Made by a program: the position numbers and the translations under genes | Source: Rachycentron canadum | Taxonomy: Eukaryota; Chordata; Actinopteri; Carangiformes; Rachycentridae | DNA length: 64,000 nt | Reading direction: 5' to 3' | Assembly (NCBI GenBank): GCA_038496675.1 | Contig: CM076662.1 | Coordinates: forward strand, 14,700,719-14,764,718 | Notes under the pieces: generated by a model | Seen by the model: the letters and a program-made list of their open reading frames with translations, nothing else | Told to the model about the DNA's origin: nothing | Database searches by the model: none | Part shown: positions 11,975-23,618 of the stretch, one piece after another | How the letters are laid out: every line of letters starts with the position of its first letter | Position numbering within the stretch: position 1 is the first letter of the stretch

Positions 11975-12439
11975 GGCAATGCTTGGACAGATATTAAGAC
12001 TGGCTTGTTGTGAGCCAGTTAGTCCATCAGCTCAGGATTCTTCAGAGAGAGATGTTTGTCTTCTGTTAGCTGCTAACATCGAATCCACTTGACCTGAAGA
12101 CACTTGTGCCTACTTTACTCCTGAGCTTTATACTGATTTACTTTATGCTCAATACTGATAACAAATACCAGTAAAAGCAACATACCTCATTGCTCTGAGA
12201 GGCTGCTTACAAACATGAATCTTAACACTTCATTTGTGAATCTACACTAATAAAAAGTTATAGAATTATATAAGTGTATGTTCATGTACTACAGACACAT
12301 AGAACAAATAAATCTTGAGCTCCTGATGCACTTTCATGTCCTTAGTATACTTACTTATTTTCATACAATCAAAACAGCAGTTTAGTTAGAAGCTTTTACT
12401 GCAAACACTGTGAAAATGAGGAGATTTAGAGAAGAAATA

Positions 12440-12720
12440 AATATAAGGAAGAAAGTTTATATAGATATATCTTACAGATATACAAAAATGTAACAATAAT
12501 AATTATGGACTTAACAATGAATAATAATAATATTAAATGTAAATTACATTAATGCATTTACACAGATAGATATTTTAAATATCCCCAGAGGGAAATGAAG
12601 TTCAGGTAAAAAGACAAAGACGACAAATCACTTCAACAACAATAACAATAAAGTAAATAATAATAATAATAACAACAACGATAATAAAACAAACTAATAA
12701 AAGTTCATTCAAAATCATGG
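12440..12720. repeat. AAT-rich low-complexity region
   Basis: Runs of AAT/AAC trinucleotides (about 12520-12540 and 12640-12690) surround a CCCCAGAGGGAAATGAAG motif. That motif resembles a piece of a common fish dispersed repeat. No gene is visible. Confidence 0.5.
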
Positions 12721-12739
12721 CACAAATCATACACGTTAA

Positions 12740-12913
12740 CTTGTGCGATGACGTCAATCATTTCATATGAAAACATAACCGCGTAACCATGCCGACAAGG
12801 CAACCGCTGGAGTTACATGTCGTCACAGACCACCCGGAAGTCCTGCTCATTCATTCTACCGGTTTCTTCAAGTTGCATCGCATCTCATGGTAGCACTGTG
12901 TACAGGAGGCACG
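12740..12913 (+). promoter_or_regulatory. Probable promoter and non-coding exon 1 of the second them6 copy
   Basis: A perfect cAMP-response element TGACGTCA lies at 12749-12756 and an ETS site CCGGAAGT at 12834-12841. A donor follows (GGCACG/GTAAGA, last exon base 12913). The arrangement mirrors copy A, which also has an ETS site and a non-coding exon followed by an intron ending just before the ATG. Transcription factor use is inferred from the motifs only. Confidence 0.5.
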
Positions 12914-13369
12914 GTAAGATTTATAGTCATAATAAGACCCTTTTGCGGTGTTAACGACTGATGCTTAGATTTCGGCACAAAACTAGAGAACAGCGACTTA
13001 ACTCGAACGACTGCGGTTTCTACTGTGACAAGGCCACCAGCGACTGGCAGCTAGCAGCTAAGCTAACAGATTTGGCTGTCACAGCAGGTTGAGTGGAGCA
13101 GCGTTAGCTTCATAGCCCTCTCAAGGTTGAAGTGGGTGATTACAGGAGTATCGTGCTTTCCTATTTTCAGCCATAACATTATGCCAGGAAGTGAAAAAGC
13201 ACTGACCTTTTGTTTTTCCACACATTTGTCTTGTCATTGATGAGGTCAAATGTGCATTTAGCTTAATATCTAATACTGAGTCTGGTCAAATTGTTCTAAG
13301 TCAGCAGTTTTCATAACACGGCAAGGTTGATTTGGAAGAAAAGTAAAAAGTGCATGATTTAAGACATAA

Positions 13370-13690
13370 AGGGTGTTAGGACAATGGACAGATAACTGAA
13401 TGGGCCTACTGGGCACAGACCCAGGGACCGGAGGGGATAGAGGGGCCCAGAGCTCGAGCTTCTGTTTTTAGTGACACCAAACAACCACAAAGACACAATA
13501 CAGCCACAGGGATGCAAAATGACTAGAGAGCAATGCAAAACAACTACAGAAAGATGTAAAGTGTACACATATATACATGTAGTAAGCTATAAAGACACAC
13601 AGGACTGCTACCAAACAACAAAGAGGTTGAAAAAACCCCAAACAAAACCTACAATGAGCTACAAAACAAGTACAAACGACATGGCTGCAC
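13370..13690. repeat. Degenerate repeat, CCACAAAGACACAA-type
   Basis: A GGGCCCAGAGCTCGAGCTTCTG segment (about 13443-13464) leads into degenerate units such as AACAACCACAAAGACACAA, ATGCAAAATGACTA and AAACAACTACAGAAAGA. I recognise this as a simple degenerate repeat common in percomorph fish. The 123-codon open frame through it is not a gene. Confidence 0.55.
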
Positions 13691-13963
13691 CTTTGTTTTG
13701 TGTCGCCTTCGATCTGGGTGTCTTTCTACAGTGTAGGAAGGGGTGGGAGTCTTTTTTACATATGTGTCCAGGAACCCTTTTTTTTTTTTTTTCATTGTCT
13801 GTCCATATTATATATAATATATATATTATATTAGTATGTTAAGATATATATATTTTTTTAAAAAGATCAATAAATAGATAATGAAGAATGTTGTTTTAAA
13901 TAGGTGTGTAATTTTACTTAAGTGCTGATTTAAATGTAATTAATGTACTGTTGTTCTAGAGAG

Positions 13964-15373
13964 ATGTTGCTGCTGGTGTTGGGAGCCCTCCTCCTGCTCT
14001 TCTGCAGTCTGGATGTATGGTACTTCCTACGTGGGGCCCAGGTGTTTGTCCAGGCATGGTTCCAGCCCAGAATATGGGACATTCTAGCTGAGCAAAGCAT
14101 TGATGGCATGGTCCTTCCCCATGATTTGGACTACATGGGCCACATGAACAACTCTCGATACCTAAGAGAGTGTGACTTTGCCCGCTTCCACCATTATATG
14201 CGTAATGGGCTGTTCATGGCCTCGCGCAAACTGGGGGCCAAAATGGTGGTTGGGGCTTCCACCATCCGGTACCGGCGCTCCTTGGCCTTCCGTGAGGCTT
14301 TTGAGATTCGGACCAAAGTAGTGGGATGGGACGAGAAGGCCTTTTACTTGGAGCAGCGCTTTGTGTCCAAGAAAGATGGATTCGTATCTGCGGTCATGCT
14401 CTGCAGGCAAAATGTGGTGCACTGCAGCCCAGAAAGGATTATCGAATTTGTCTGCAAAAGGAAGGTGAGTGATAGCAAAAGACTGGGAGGCCTGCAACTA
14501 AAAATTATCTTAACAATTAATGTACAGATATTTTTTTTCAGTTAATCATTTTGTTTGATCTGTAACATTTAACAAATAAAAAAAAAAGGCCTGTAAGACG
14601 TCTTAAAGGCCAATGTGATGGTATCAAAATGTTGGTTCTCCCCAAACAATATTCAAAGAAAAAATATTTTCTTCACTATTGAATTAAATAAACAAAAACA
14701 ACAAATCTGCAATGTTTAGAAGTATCAGAAAATATTTTTGTCAAAAAAAAAATCTAAATAGTTTCTAAGAATTTTGCCGTTGATGGATTTATCAACAAGT
14801 CATTTCAGCTGCAGTTGTTTTCATTGCTGATTAATGGGATTATTTTTTTGATAACTCAATTAATCATTTGGTCCAGGGCTTCAATTAGTAACATATAGTA
14901 ACAATTGTTTTCCTTACTGGTTAATCTGATGATTAATTGTTTGTCACATTAAAGCTTAATATTAAGTTTACTATAATGTAAAATAAAGACAAGCAACACA
15001 TTTTCACTTTTAGGAAGCTGAAGTTTTTTTGTCATTAATGCATCTCTAATTTGGTCTATGTAATGTGTTGTCTGACCATCAGCTCAAAATATTTGATTTC
15101 TAATCACTTAAGATAAAGAAAAGCATCAAATCATCACATTTGAGAAATCTAAACTGGGGAATCTTGCTTAAATTTTTTTTAATGATTGGTGTGTTTGGTT
15201 TTCAATATAGACTGTGGCTTTAGTCCACTGCAGCATTCTGCTAATGTCTGTGTTTGTGTGTGCAGATCGAGTGCCCAGAGTTTCCTGAAGATCTCAAACA
15301 CTGGATCAGCTTCATTTCAGCCAGCAGTCAGGCTCTGAGAGCAGAGAGCGGACTGGAAGAGAAGAACAAGTGA
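13964..15373 (+). CDS. them6: THEM6-like hotdog-fold protein, copy B
   Basis: Coding exons 13964-14464 and 15266-15373 give 202 aa. The ATG lies four bases after a TTCTAG acceptor. It shares the signal anchor (FCSLDVWYFLRGA), the motif GHMNNSRYLRECDFARF, the GWDEKAFYLEQRFVS core and the LKHWISFISASSQALRAE tail with copy A. The intron interrupts both genes at the same point, after CKRK. This is a direct tandem duplication on the same strand, 1.99 kb apart. Copy B keeps the full-length loop D56-Y-M-G-H60. The second half of the 0.8-kb intron is AT-rich with no visible features. The first exon is probably the non-coding one ending at 12913. Which copy corresponds to the single mammalian gene cannot be decided here. 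Confidence 0.92.
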
Positions 15374-17829
15374 AGCCACACCATGACCCCATGTATCATG
15401 AGTGTAGACACATATCGTTTGCAATGCACGCATATATACAATATACATCCATACATACATGCACACAAATAGTTAAACATTGTAGAGAGTTTTAGTTGAC
15501 TTACACAATTCCATTTATCTGTTATGGGTCTATCCTACCTGCTGTGTATTTTTGTTTGATGTGAACTCAAGTACTGGATTTAGAACAGCTGAAAACTTGA
15601 ACTATAAGGTATTCCTTACTTTAAATGCACTGAGATCATAATGAAAGTTGTTCATTCCAATGAAAGTTAAACAAAAACGTAGCTTTATCCATGCAGCTTA
15701 TTCAGTAGATGACTGTGAATAGACTGGCTTTAGACGTCTTCTTTTTCATTTAGCAAGATTCTCTAACTTCAGCTAAGCATGTAGAGCAAGAGTTACTCTT
15801 CCACTGGCATCGTTGCATGTTTTCAAACAACCAGAATCATTTTTTGTGCCTGTTTCTCTTGATTAGTTGTAGTTTACAGTTATAATTTCAGGGAATTATA
15901 ACTTTTTGGGGGAAAAAAAGAAAAAAGTACTAGGTACATGTAATGACAATTAATTTTAATCTTCCCATCCCCGTTTCGCACAAATTAACCCAAGTGAGTG
16001 AACAACATGTAATCTGAAAGGGAATATTTATTTTGATGGATCCTTTTATCAGTACAGTATTGTTCTTTTACCAAATTTATAACAAGTATTTAAAGATTGG
16101 GCTTGATTGGAGTTGCATTTGATTTTCGGAGAAAATGTTCAAATCCATCTTTGCAGATATGATAAGCAAATGTTGATTATGTACGAGGTTGCTGGCAACT
16201 TTTCAAAACCTACAGCGCACGATAAACACTGAATGTTTGGATGACACTTGGTTTCTATGAGACAGCCTGTGGAACCTTCCTTTTAATACATCAAAGCTTT
16301 AGTTTGTGACCAAAGTATTGTATTGACCTGTATGAAGAGGAAACAAATTTTTAAAGATGCACTGTAAGTCTAACCTGTTATTTATGTTATCAATGCACAA
16401 AATGCTATTTAATTACTTTTAAGTTGAAAGATATGTGTTGTCCTTTTTATTTTCCATTTGGATTATTGTACCAGACTTCATTTATTGTGTTTGTTAATTA
16501 CTTAATTGCATTTTAAATTAAAAATGCATTGGAAACTATGTTCAGCCTTACTTATTATTAGTGAACACCATGCCCCGAGGCCGAGTTTCTGATGTACTGT
16601 GGTTCATGGCCTGATATTAAATATAGATCTGCAACAAAATATTTTTATAATTGAAAGATTCTGATGAAGATATTCTACTGTGCCCTATTTAGTATTGTTA
16701 TTAATTAAACATTTTGGGGGTTTTGAGCGTAGGTCAAATGAGCCAAGATGTCTTCTTCACAATTTTGCTGTTATTTTATAGTCTAAACAATTAATTGAGA
16801 CACTAATTGCAAAGCTATATTTATGTATATGTTGTGTTATGTATATGCTGTTTATTAAATAGTTATAATATGCTTTATAAGTAAGTAAATTACTTGTTGA
16901 CACATTAATATGTCAGTCATGATGATAATTATTCTGCTATTCTGGATACTGTACACTCTGCTGATTATGCTTCTATCCTTTATCCTTTGTGAAATTTTAT
17001 GATAATTTATTTGGAGTATTTATTATTAGATTAGAGAAAATGTAACATTTATGTCACAAAATCTATATTTTTCTTTCCTCTCTTAATTGTCTCCCCCTCA
17101 GGTTTATCTGGTGAGTGGTGACCTCCATTGGAGGGGCCCAAACCCCAAGGTTTGTATTTGGTAACAACTTCACTGGAGTAGCCAAATGATTCTTCTTTTG
17201 AGTTCATTATCAATTCATGTATTGATTAATTTTGTGATTGACCCTTCTCTCTAAAAAAAAAATGTTAGAAAATAGAGAAAATGTCCATTAAACATTTTCA
17301 CAGCCAATGGTGATCTATTTTGACCGAGAGTCAAAATATCACAAACTGTTGGTTTTAGTCTACCAATGGTGAAAAGCACAATCACATCTTACGATCATAG
17401 GTGATAAAAGAAACCTTGAGAAAATTTGAGGAACTGTAAATGTACATTCACTTGATAAATGATTAAACAATTAATCAGTTATCAGAATATCCTGATTAAT
17501 TTTTTGATTGTTGAAACTCTGAAGTATCCTACAGTAGTTTAAACTTGCCCCACCTTCAGAAACTACAACTGTAAGACCCTGCTTGCACACTGACCCCTTA
17601 AAAATAATATTTCTGCAAAATAAAAACTTAAATATGTTAGTATTTTCTACATTGCACTATTATTACTTTTACTGAAATAAAAGCCTATTTCCTCCACTAC
17701 TGCGTCTATATAACATATAGACAAATAAAAAAATAGATTTTAAAAATAAATATTTATGTTTATTACAATTAAATATCACATTTAAGTTACATTATTTTGA
17801 AAGTTTGTGTCTTTAAAAATTAAACTCCC
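15374..17829. other. them6 copy B 3' UTR and intergenic DNA
   Basis: AT-rich DNA without coding character. The proximal part is probably the 3' UTR of the second them6 copy. No RNA gene, repeat array or exon was recognised. Confidence 0.5.
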
Positions 17830-17945
17830 CTGCTACCGGTTCCGGTGACGCCCCCTGCTTTTCACTTCCTGTAAACAAAGCAGCGTCTGTTGTCACGTCG
17901 CTGTGTTTTCGCTCTTTTTCTGCCTCTATTTCAGGGGTTTCGACG
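17830..17945 (+). promoter_or_regulatory. Probable promoter/5' UTR of the first TRIM gene, with an ETS/IRF-type element
   Basis: A local GC-rich island precedes the ATG. On the minus strand 17860-17869 reads GGAAGTGAAA, which fits the composite ETS-IRF element GGAANNGAAA and overlaps a half interferon-response element. That would suit an immune-type TRIM. A TTTCAG near 17935 could instead be a splice acceptor just before the ATG, in which case this region may be an intron end. Motif evidence only. Confidence 0.4.
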
Positions 17946-20900
17946 ATGGCTCAGGCCGGAGTGGTCCTGGACAAGGACCAGTTCAACTGCCCGATATGTC
18001 TGGACGTGCTGAAGGACCCCGTGACCATCCCCTGCGGACACAGTTACTGCTCGGACTGCATCCAGGACTACTGGGACCAGGACGACTACCTGGGGATCTT
18101 CGTCTGCCCGCAGTGCCGTCACAACTTCAACCCGAGGCCGGTGCTCGCCAGAAACACCATGCTGGCCGACGTGGTGGAGAAATTCAAAAAGACGGGACTG
18201 CAAGAGGCAACGACGCCCGCAAACCAGAGCTTCGCCGAGGCAGACGACGTGGAGTGCGACGTTTGCACCGGCAGGAAAAACAAGGCTGTCAAGTCCTGTC
18301 TGGTGTGTTTGGCCTCCTACTGCGACCTCCACGTCCAGCCTCACTACGAGTCCGCCGCTTTCAAGAAACACAAGCTGGTGTCGGCCTCCAAAAAGCTCCA
18401 GGAGACCATTTGTCCCCGGCACGACAAGCTGCTGGAGGTGTACTGCCGCACCGACAAACAGTGCATCTGTTACCTGTGTCTGACAGATGAGCACAAAGGG
18501 CACGACACGGTCCTGGCGGAGGCGGAGATACAGCAGCAGCAGGTAATCGGATTGATTCAGTCAAGGCGAACACGTGACATACCCTGAATGCATCAGACTC
18601 CTTAAAGATAAAGCCTTCAATTTCATTTCTATTCAGGGAAAAACAACAGCTGGGACCATATTCTGATAGGGCATCGTTTATAAGCTGCAACTAATGGCTT
18701 AATTAATGGTCAATACATTATTTACCAGTTGCTTTATAATCTACTGTGAGAACAACTTTTGTGTTTAAAGATGTAATTAACACTAATGTAATTTTAGCTC
18801 CTCTGTTCATTAAGGAGACTCCTCCAAGTGACTGTTTGACTGCTCACTTCACAAGCTGCTTCTAATATAAATCCTTCAATTTCATTTCTATTCATTAACT
18901 TAAGTAAATAAAACCTGCTATATATTCATATGTTACCATATTCTGATAAGTCATTGTTTATTAGCTGCAACTAATGGCTTAGGTAATGGTCAATACATTA
19001 TTTATCAATGCTTTATAATCTACTGTAAGAACAACTTTAGTGTTTTAAGATTGTGGAAACACTTTTCTTGTCATTTTAGCTCTTCTGGTCATTAAGGAGA
19101 CTCCTCCAAGTTACTGAACATTTACTTTGGGCCTTTTATTAGTGATCTATTAACATTTATAACTCAAAAACCCTGGTTTACAGACATTTACCTGCATTAT
19201 TTCTGAATAGAAACACACAGCCTTGTTATTACCAGAACAAATGATGTAAACTGTTTTTATTTCAACATTAAAACAGGATTTTCTTTACTTAAAAGTTAAG
19301 GGATAAATAATAAAGGATAAAAATACCTCTGACAATGGTCCCCACGCAGACACAAAACAAGGATGCAGTTTTATTGTTGGTGCCATAACCTCTAAACCAC
19401 CAGAGGGCCCCCCAACTTTAAAGTTTTAATAAATCTGTCTCATTGAGACCAGGTTTGACACGTGGAAGTGTATTGGTTTTAAATTGATTAAAACCTGATC
19501 TACTGTGTTTTTTTTTTGTTTGTTTGTTTTTTTTCCCACATACACAACACAGTCTTTGGGTTTCACTGTTAATCGGAGCACAGTGGTGATTGAACTAGAT
19601 CTGATGTAGTCTGGATCTTCTGTTTTTAAAGTAGAATAAATGTTTCAGAAAAAAAGTAAGCAAATCACTTTTTTTATCTTCTTCTGTTTTCACAAATAAC
19701 TTCACAAAACTCTCAGGGGTCAATATGATGATCTAGTTCAGGTCCAACGAGTCTCAGACTTACAGTGATTTTTGATTTCACGTTTGATTTCACACGATGC
19801 CTACAACCTGTTTTACAACTTAAAGTGCTGCAGCTACTTGGTATTAGTCGATATCATCTCACGGGTTTAATTCTTCAATCAAAAGCAAACTTAAGCTTCA
19901 GTACATTTAGGAACATGTAGTGACAGACATGGACACATTATAGTCAATGCATCCATGATATAATACTAGATGTAGCTTTTGTATGTGCTAAACCTGTACA
20001 GAGTGATATATGCTTGAATTTCTTTGAACTTGACTTTAATTCCTTATTTTCTCAACGTTTTTTCCTCAGAGACAGCTCAGTGACATGAAGCAGAGCTCTC
20101 AGCTGAGGATTCAGCTCAGAGAAAAGGAGGCACAGGAGCTGAGACAAGCCATCTTCTCTCTCACTGTAAATACTAAAAGCCAGTTTTGTCTGATAGTATG
20201 AATGCAGCAGATCACCCACTTCTTCCATATTGCTTTAGACATTTCACAATTTGACGTTTTTATTGATGTTACAGCCATGCCGCACTCAATTATAAGCATT
20301 GTCTTGGAAGTGTCTTGTTGACAGCGAACCTGAGAGTCTGTGTTGGCTTGCGTCTCCCTCTAGCGCTCGGCTCGTGCAGCATCTGAGGAGAGCGACGCCG
20401 TCTTCACTGAACTGATTCGGTCGATTGAGCTGAAGCGTTTTGAGGTGAGAGAGCTGATCAAAGCGCAGGAAAAGACAGCCATCAGTCAGGCTGAGCAGCT
20501 GCTGGACAAGATCCAGAAGGAGATCAATGAGCTGAAGAAGAGTGAGGCCGAGCTGGACAAACTTTCCCACACTGAGGACCACGTCCATTTCCTTCAGGTG
20601 AGGGTTAGGGTGAGTGACACCACTCAGATCTACTCATTTATTTTACTTTTTTTTTCAGCTCTTCTAGGCATAAACTCAATGGCTTCAATACACACATCAA
20701 ACTCCATCCCCTCTTGGTCTCTGTTTGTGAATCCAGAGTTGTCAGTCTCTCCATGCTCCACCTGTGCTGTCAGCTCTGCCTTCAGTCAGCGTTGACCCAA
20801 ACCTCACCTTTGGCCCAGTGATGACAGCTGTGTCAGATTTTAAAGTACTGTTGCAGGAAGTCTGCCAGGGAGGATTTGTCAACATCTACGAGAAAGGTAG

Positions 20901-22761
20901 ACACAGTTGTAACAAATTGGTATTTTTATCTGCTGCAAATCTGTGTGTATGAGATTGTGTTTCTGTCTTTGATTTGTAGTGAGAGACATAGTGATTGTAG
21001 GTTCTTCAAATACTGCTGCGCAGATAGACACAACACGGTCTGGTGATGCTGGGTCAGCCGTACAAATGGATGCAACACTGGGTGAGTCTATAAACCTGTT
21101 CATGCTCGGCTTTAAAGCACCTTATAAATAAGTCAGTTACACAATTGTACACCACTTTGCTCTGTTTCCTGTTTTTTGGTTGGAGGTAGAGTAGCAGAGC
21201 TGCAGCCTCTGGTTATTTTCATCATTGATTATCCATCCATTGTTTATTTGATTCATCACTTTGACTGTATAATATTACAAAGTAGTGAAAAGGCACAAAT
21301 ATCAGTTTTTTTTTCAAAAAGAGAATATTAAATAGAGAGTATTAAATAGCTTTACATTTAATTTACAAAGGTCTTCAATGCTTTTTCAAGCCTCCCTCAG
21401 GCATTAACATTGCTTATAAAATAGGTTTGTGTTTGTATGATTTTAATAAAAAGTGTCTGGACCTTAAATTAATAATGTTTTCATTTGTTAATCCAGCCAT
21501 CAATTTTTTTGTTGGTTATGTAGGTTCAGCTTCTATTTAATGATTAATTATTGATATTATTAGGACTCACTGCTATATACAGCTCAGAAGTACTGACAGT
21601 GTGATATGAATATCAATAAATTAATGTACTTGGTAAATAATTCTACACTTTATAATTTATACTGGTTTTATTGATATTTTTCTTTCTGTGACCAACGTGA
21701 GCAGGGGTACTGATTGGGGTATTAAGTAAGTGTGACTTTGTGACCTCTGCAAAACTCAAACCACGTTCTCATGCAGCACAAACTCCTCAACTTGGATGTT
21801 TGTAGTAGAGGTTGCTGAATCTGCGCTAGAGGATGGATGACACTTTGGACAGCTGAGACTCTGCAGTAACAGTGTTTGTTGTCTTTGTGCTTGCAGCGAT
21901 CACTCCACCTGGCCTAGACCAAAGTCCTGTCAGTCCTCTCAACCCTTTCCTCACTCAGGGACCTGTTCTGCCCACGTTTGCCTTCTCACCATTTGGTAAA
22001 TAGGAACATCATCAAAAATACAATTTATGTCTAGTGACAGAAAGAACAAGCCATCATATTGAAGTGGTTCTTTAAATGTTTTGAATGTAAAAATCTGCAT
22101 CTGCAAAATAATTAGTAACTATCTGTCAGAACAGTAAAGGATTTGCATCATTTGCATACACTGAAGAAAAGTATAAAGTACAAGTACCTCAAAATTAGTA
22201 TGTGAGTTCATACTGATTTTAAAGTCACACTTACCATTTGACTTTTAGTCTGGCTGTAGAAAGTTTTAAAGATTTTCCGATCATGGCCATGTGTGTGTAA
22301 TAAATCAGAAGATCTGTGATGAAGTGGAACATGGATATGTTACTTTGAGTGATGTGCTTTTCTGTCCATGTTGATTTTATGTATGTGATCACATTTATCC
22401 ATAAAAACATTTTTTTTAAAAAGTATAGCTTATTTTAAATTGGTATCTCCTTAAAAGGTTATCTATTGTTTTCATATGCAGTCTAAAGCTGACATGTAGT
22501 GTATGTGGTTAATGTAGGTGCTGAAATTGAAGCGTCAACTTCTAACATTACATATTACTAGAAAAATGCTCTTTACTGTCCAGCATAGATTATATACAGG
22601 AAGATATTTGTTGTCTCTCCATGTCATCCTGGTCCTTATGTTTCTGTTGCCTCGGGGTGCTGTAGACTAATAATTCCTCTTCTATCTGTTCAGCCACCAA
22701 ACTCTCCTCAGGATCCAGATCGAGGCACCTTCAGCGACGCAGTCACCCCAGGAGGAAATAA
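17946..22761 (+). CDS. TRIM-type RING E3 ubiquitin ligase without B30.2 (finTRIM/TRIM25-like), copy 1
   Basis: Seven in-phase exons: 17946-18542, 20070-20165, 20364-20597, 20737-20896, 20980-21081, 21897-21995 and 22694-22761 (451 aa). Exon 1 encodes a C3HC4 RING (C15, C18, C30, H32, C35, C38, then CPQC), the NPRPVLARNTML linker of the family, and two B-box-like zinc modules, the second starting CPRHDKLLEVYC. Exons 2 and 3 (96 and 234 nt, typical TRIM sizes) encode the coiled coil. Exon 4 is homologous to exon 4 of the neighbouring copy. Exons 5-7 encode a tail rich in Ser, Pro and Gly that ends in a basic RRSHPRRK. No PRY/SPRY domain is present. A TRIM of this type would act as a cytoplasmic ubiquitin ligase, often in antiviral signalling, but its target is unknown. 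A 21-nt in-phase microexon at 21705-21725 is possible. Confidence 0.85.
18612..19113. repeat. Diverged tandem duplication in TRIM copy 1 intron 1
   Basis: Two units of about 280 bp are visible. CCTTCAATTTCATTTCTATT occurs at about 18614 and 18873. ACCATATTCTGATA occurs at 18655 and 18935. TAAGGAGACTCCTCCAAG occurs at about 18811 and 19093. Between these anchors the copies stay alignable with substitutions and small indels. Confidence 0.8.
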
Positions 22762-23618
22762 ACCTCTACCAGCATTTCACATGCACCTACATGGCCTGAA
22801 TGTCATTGTACTTGACTGCTGTCCTCTCCTTTTCCTCTCACAAATATGTGCTAAAAAGCATGAATTATTATATTTTGGCATTAATTTAATTGCTTTATTT
22901 TTGCCAATAAGTTATATCTGCATCTTGCATTGAAGTGGAGGTGGAAAAGAGACGAGGAAAGCATTGGTAAGCTGAGGACCACAGTGACAATGCATTTAGT
23001 TTGAGTATTGAGCAGCATGAAGCAGGACAGAGTTCACTATATCTTACTTCAGTATTTGTAAGAAAATTGCCGTGTAGCAATTTAACAAACTTTTAGTTTT
23101 TACTAAGCTATGCTTTTATAAACATTTCATTTTTTAAAAACCTCTGTTAACACTCATTTTGCTTGACACACGTGTGTAATATTATATTGTGATTTATGAA
23201 ATGCTGATATTAAAAAGCAAACACACTTGTACAAACTAGATGTTCTCACAGGCGGTGTTTATTTACATGGGGGCTGGTTTACATTTCATCGTATTTTGAC
23301 CAAATAGGGGCATCAGGTGTATAGTATCGTGGGATAACAAGTCACATGCAAACACCACACTGCAGCTCTTTTTGTGGAAAATATTTCTGAGAGGTCAATG
23401 CATCTAATTTGAATTTACCTCATGTACACTTAAAAGAGGTAGTTCAATGCAGACTTGTTCTTTTTTCAGTTTGTTTATCTGGCACAGCCTATTTCCTGGT
23501 TTGCAGGCTGTGATTGGAGGCCTCAGGGTGCAGCAGGTGAAACCTGAGTAGCTGTTTTCATGGCACCTGAGAGCTACGCCCATCTTTGTCCCTTCCAGTT
23601 TCTGTCTGTGTGTAGGAA
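22762..23618. other. Spacer between the two TRIM genes
   Basis: This holds the 3' UTR of TRIM copy 1 and the upstream region of copy 2. No additional exon is visible. I looked for an ETS/IRF composite site like the one before copy 1 and did not find an exact match. Confidence 0.5.

Noticed and set aside
13471..13842. 123-codon plus-strand frame upstream of the second them6 copy
   Set aside because: It lies on a degenerate CACAAAGACACAA repeat and a poly-T tract and has no protein character.
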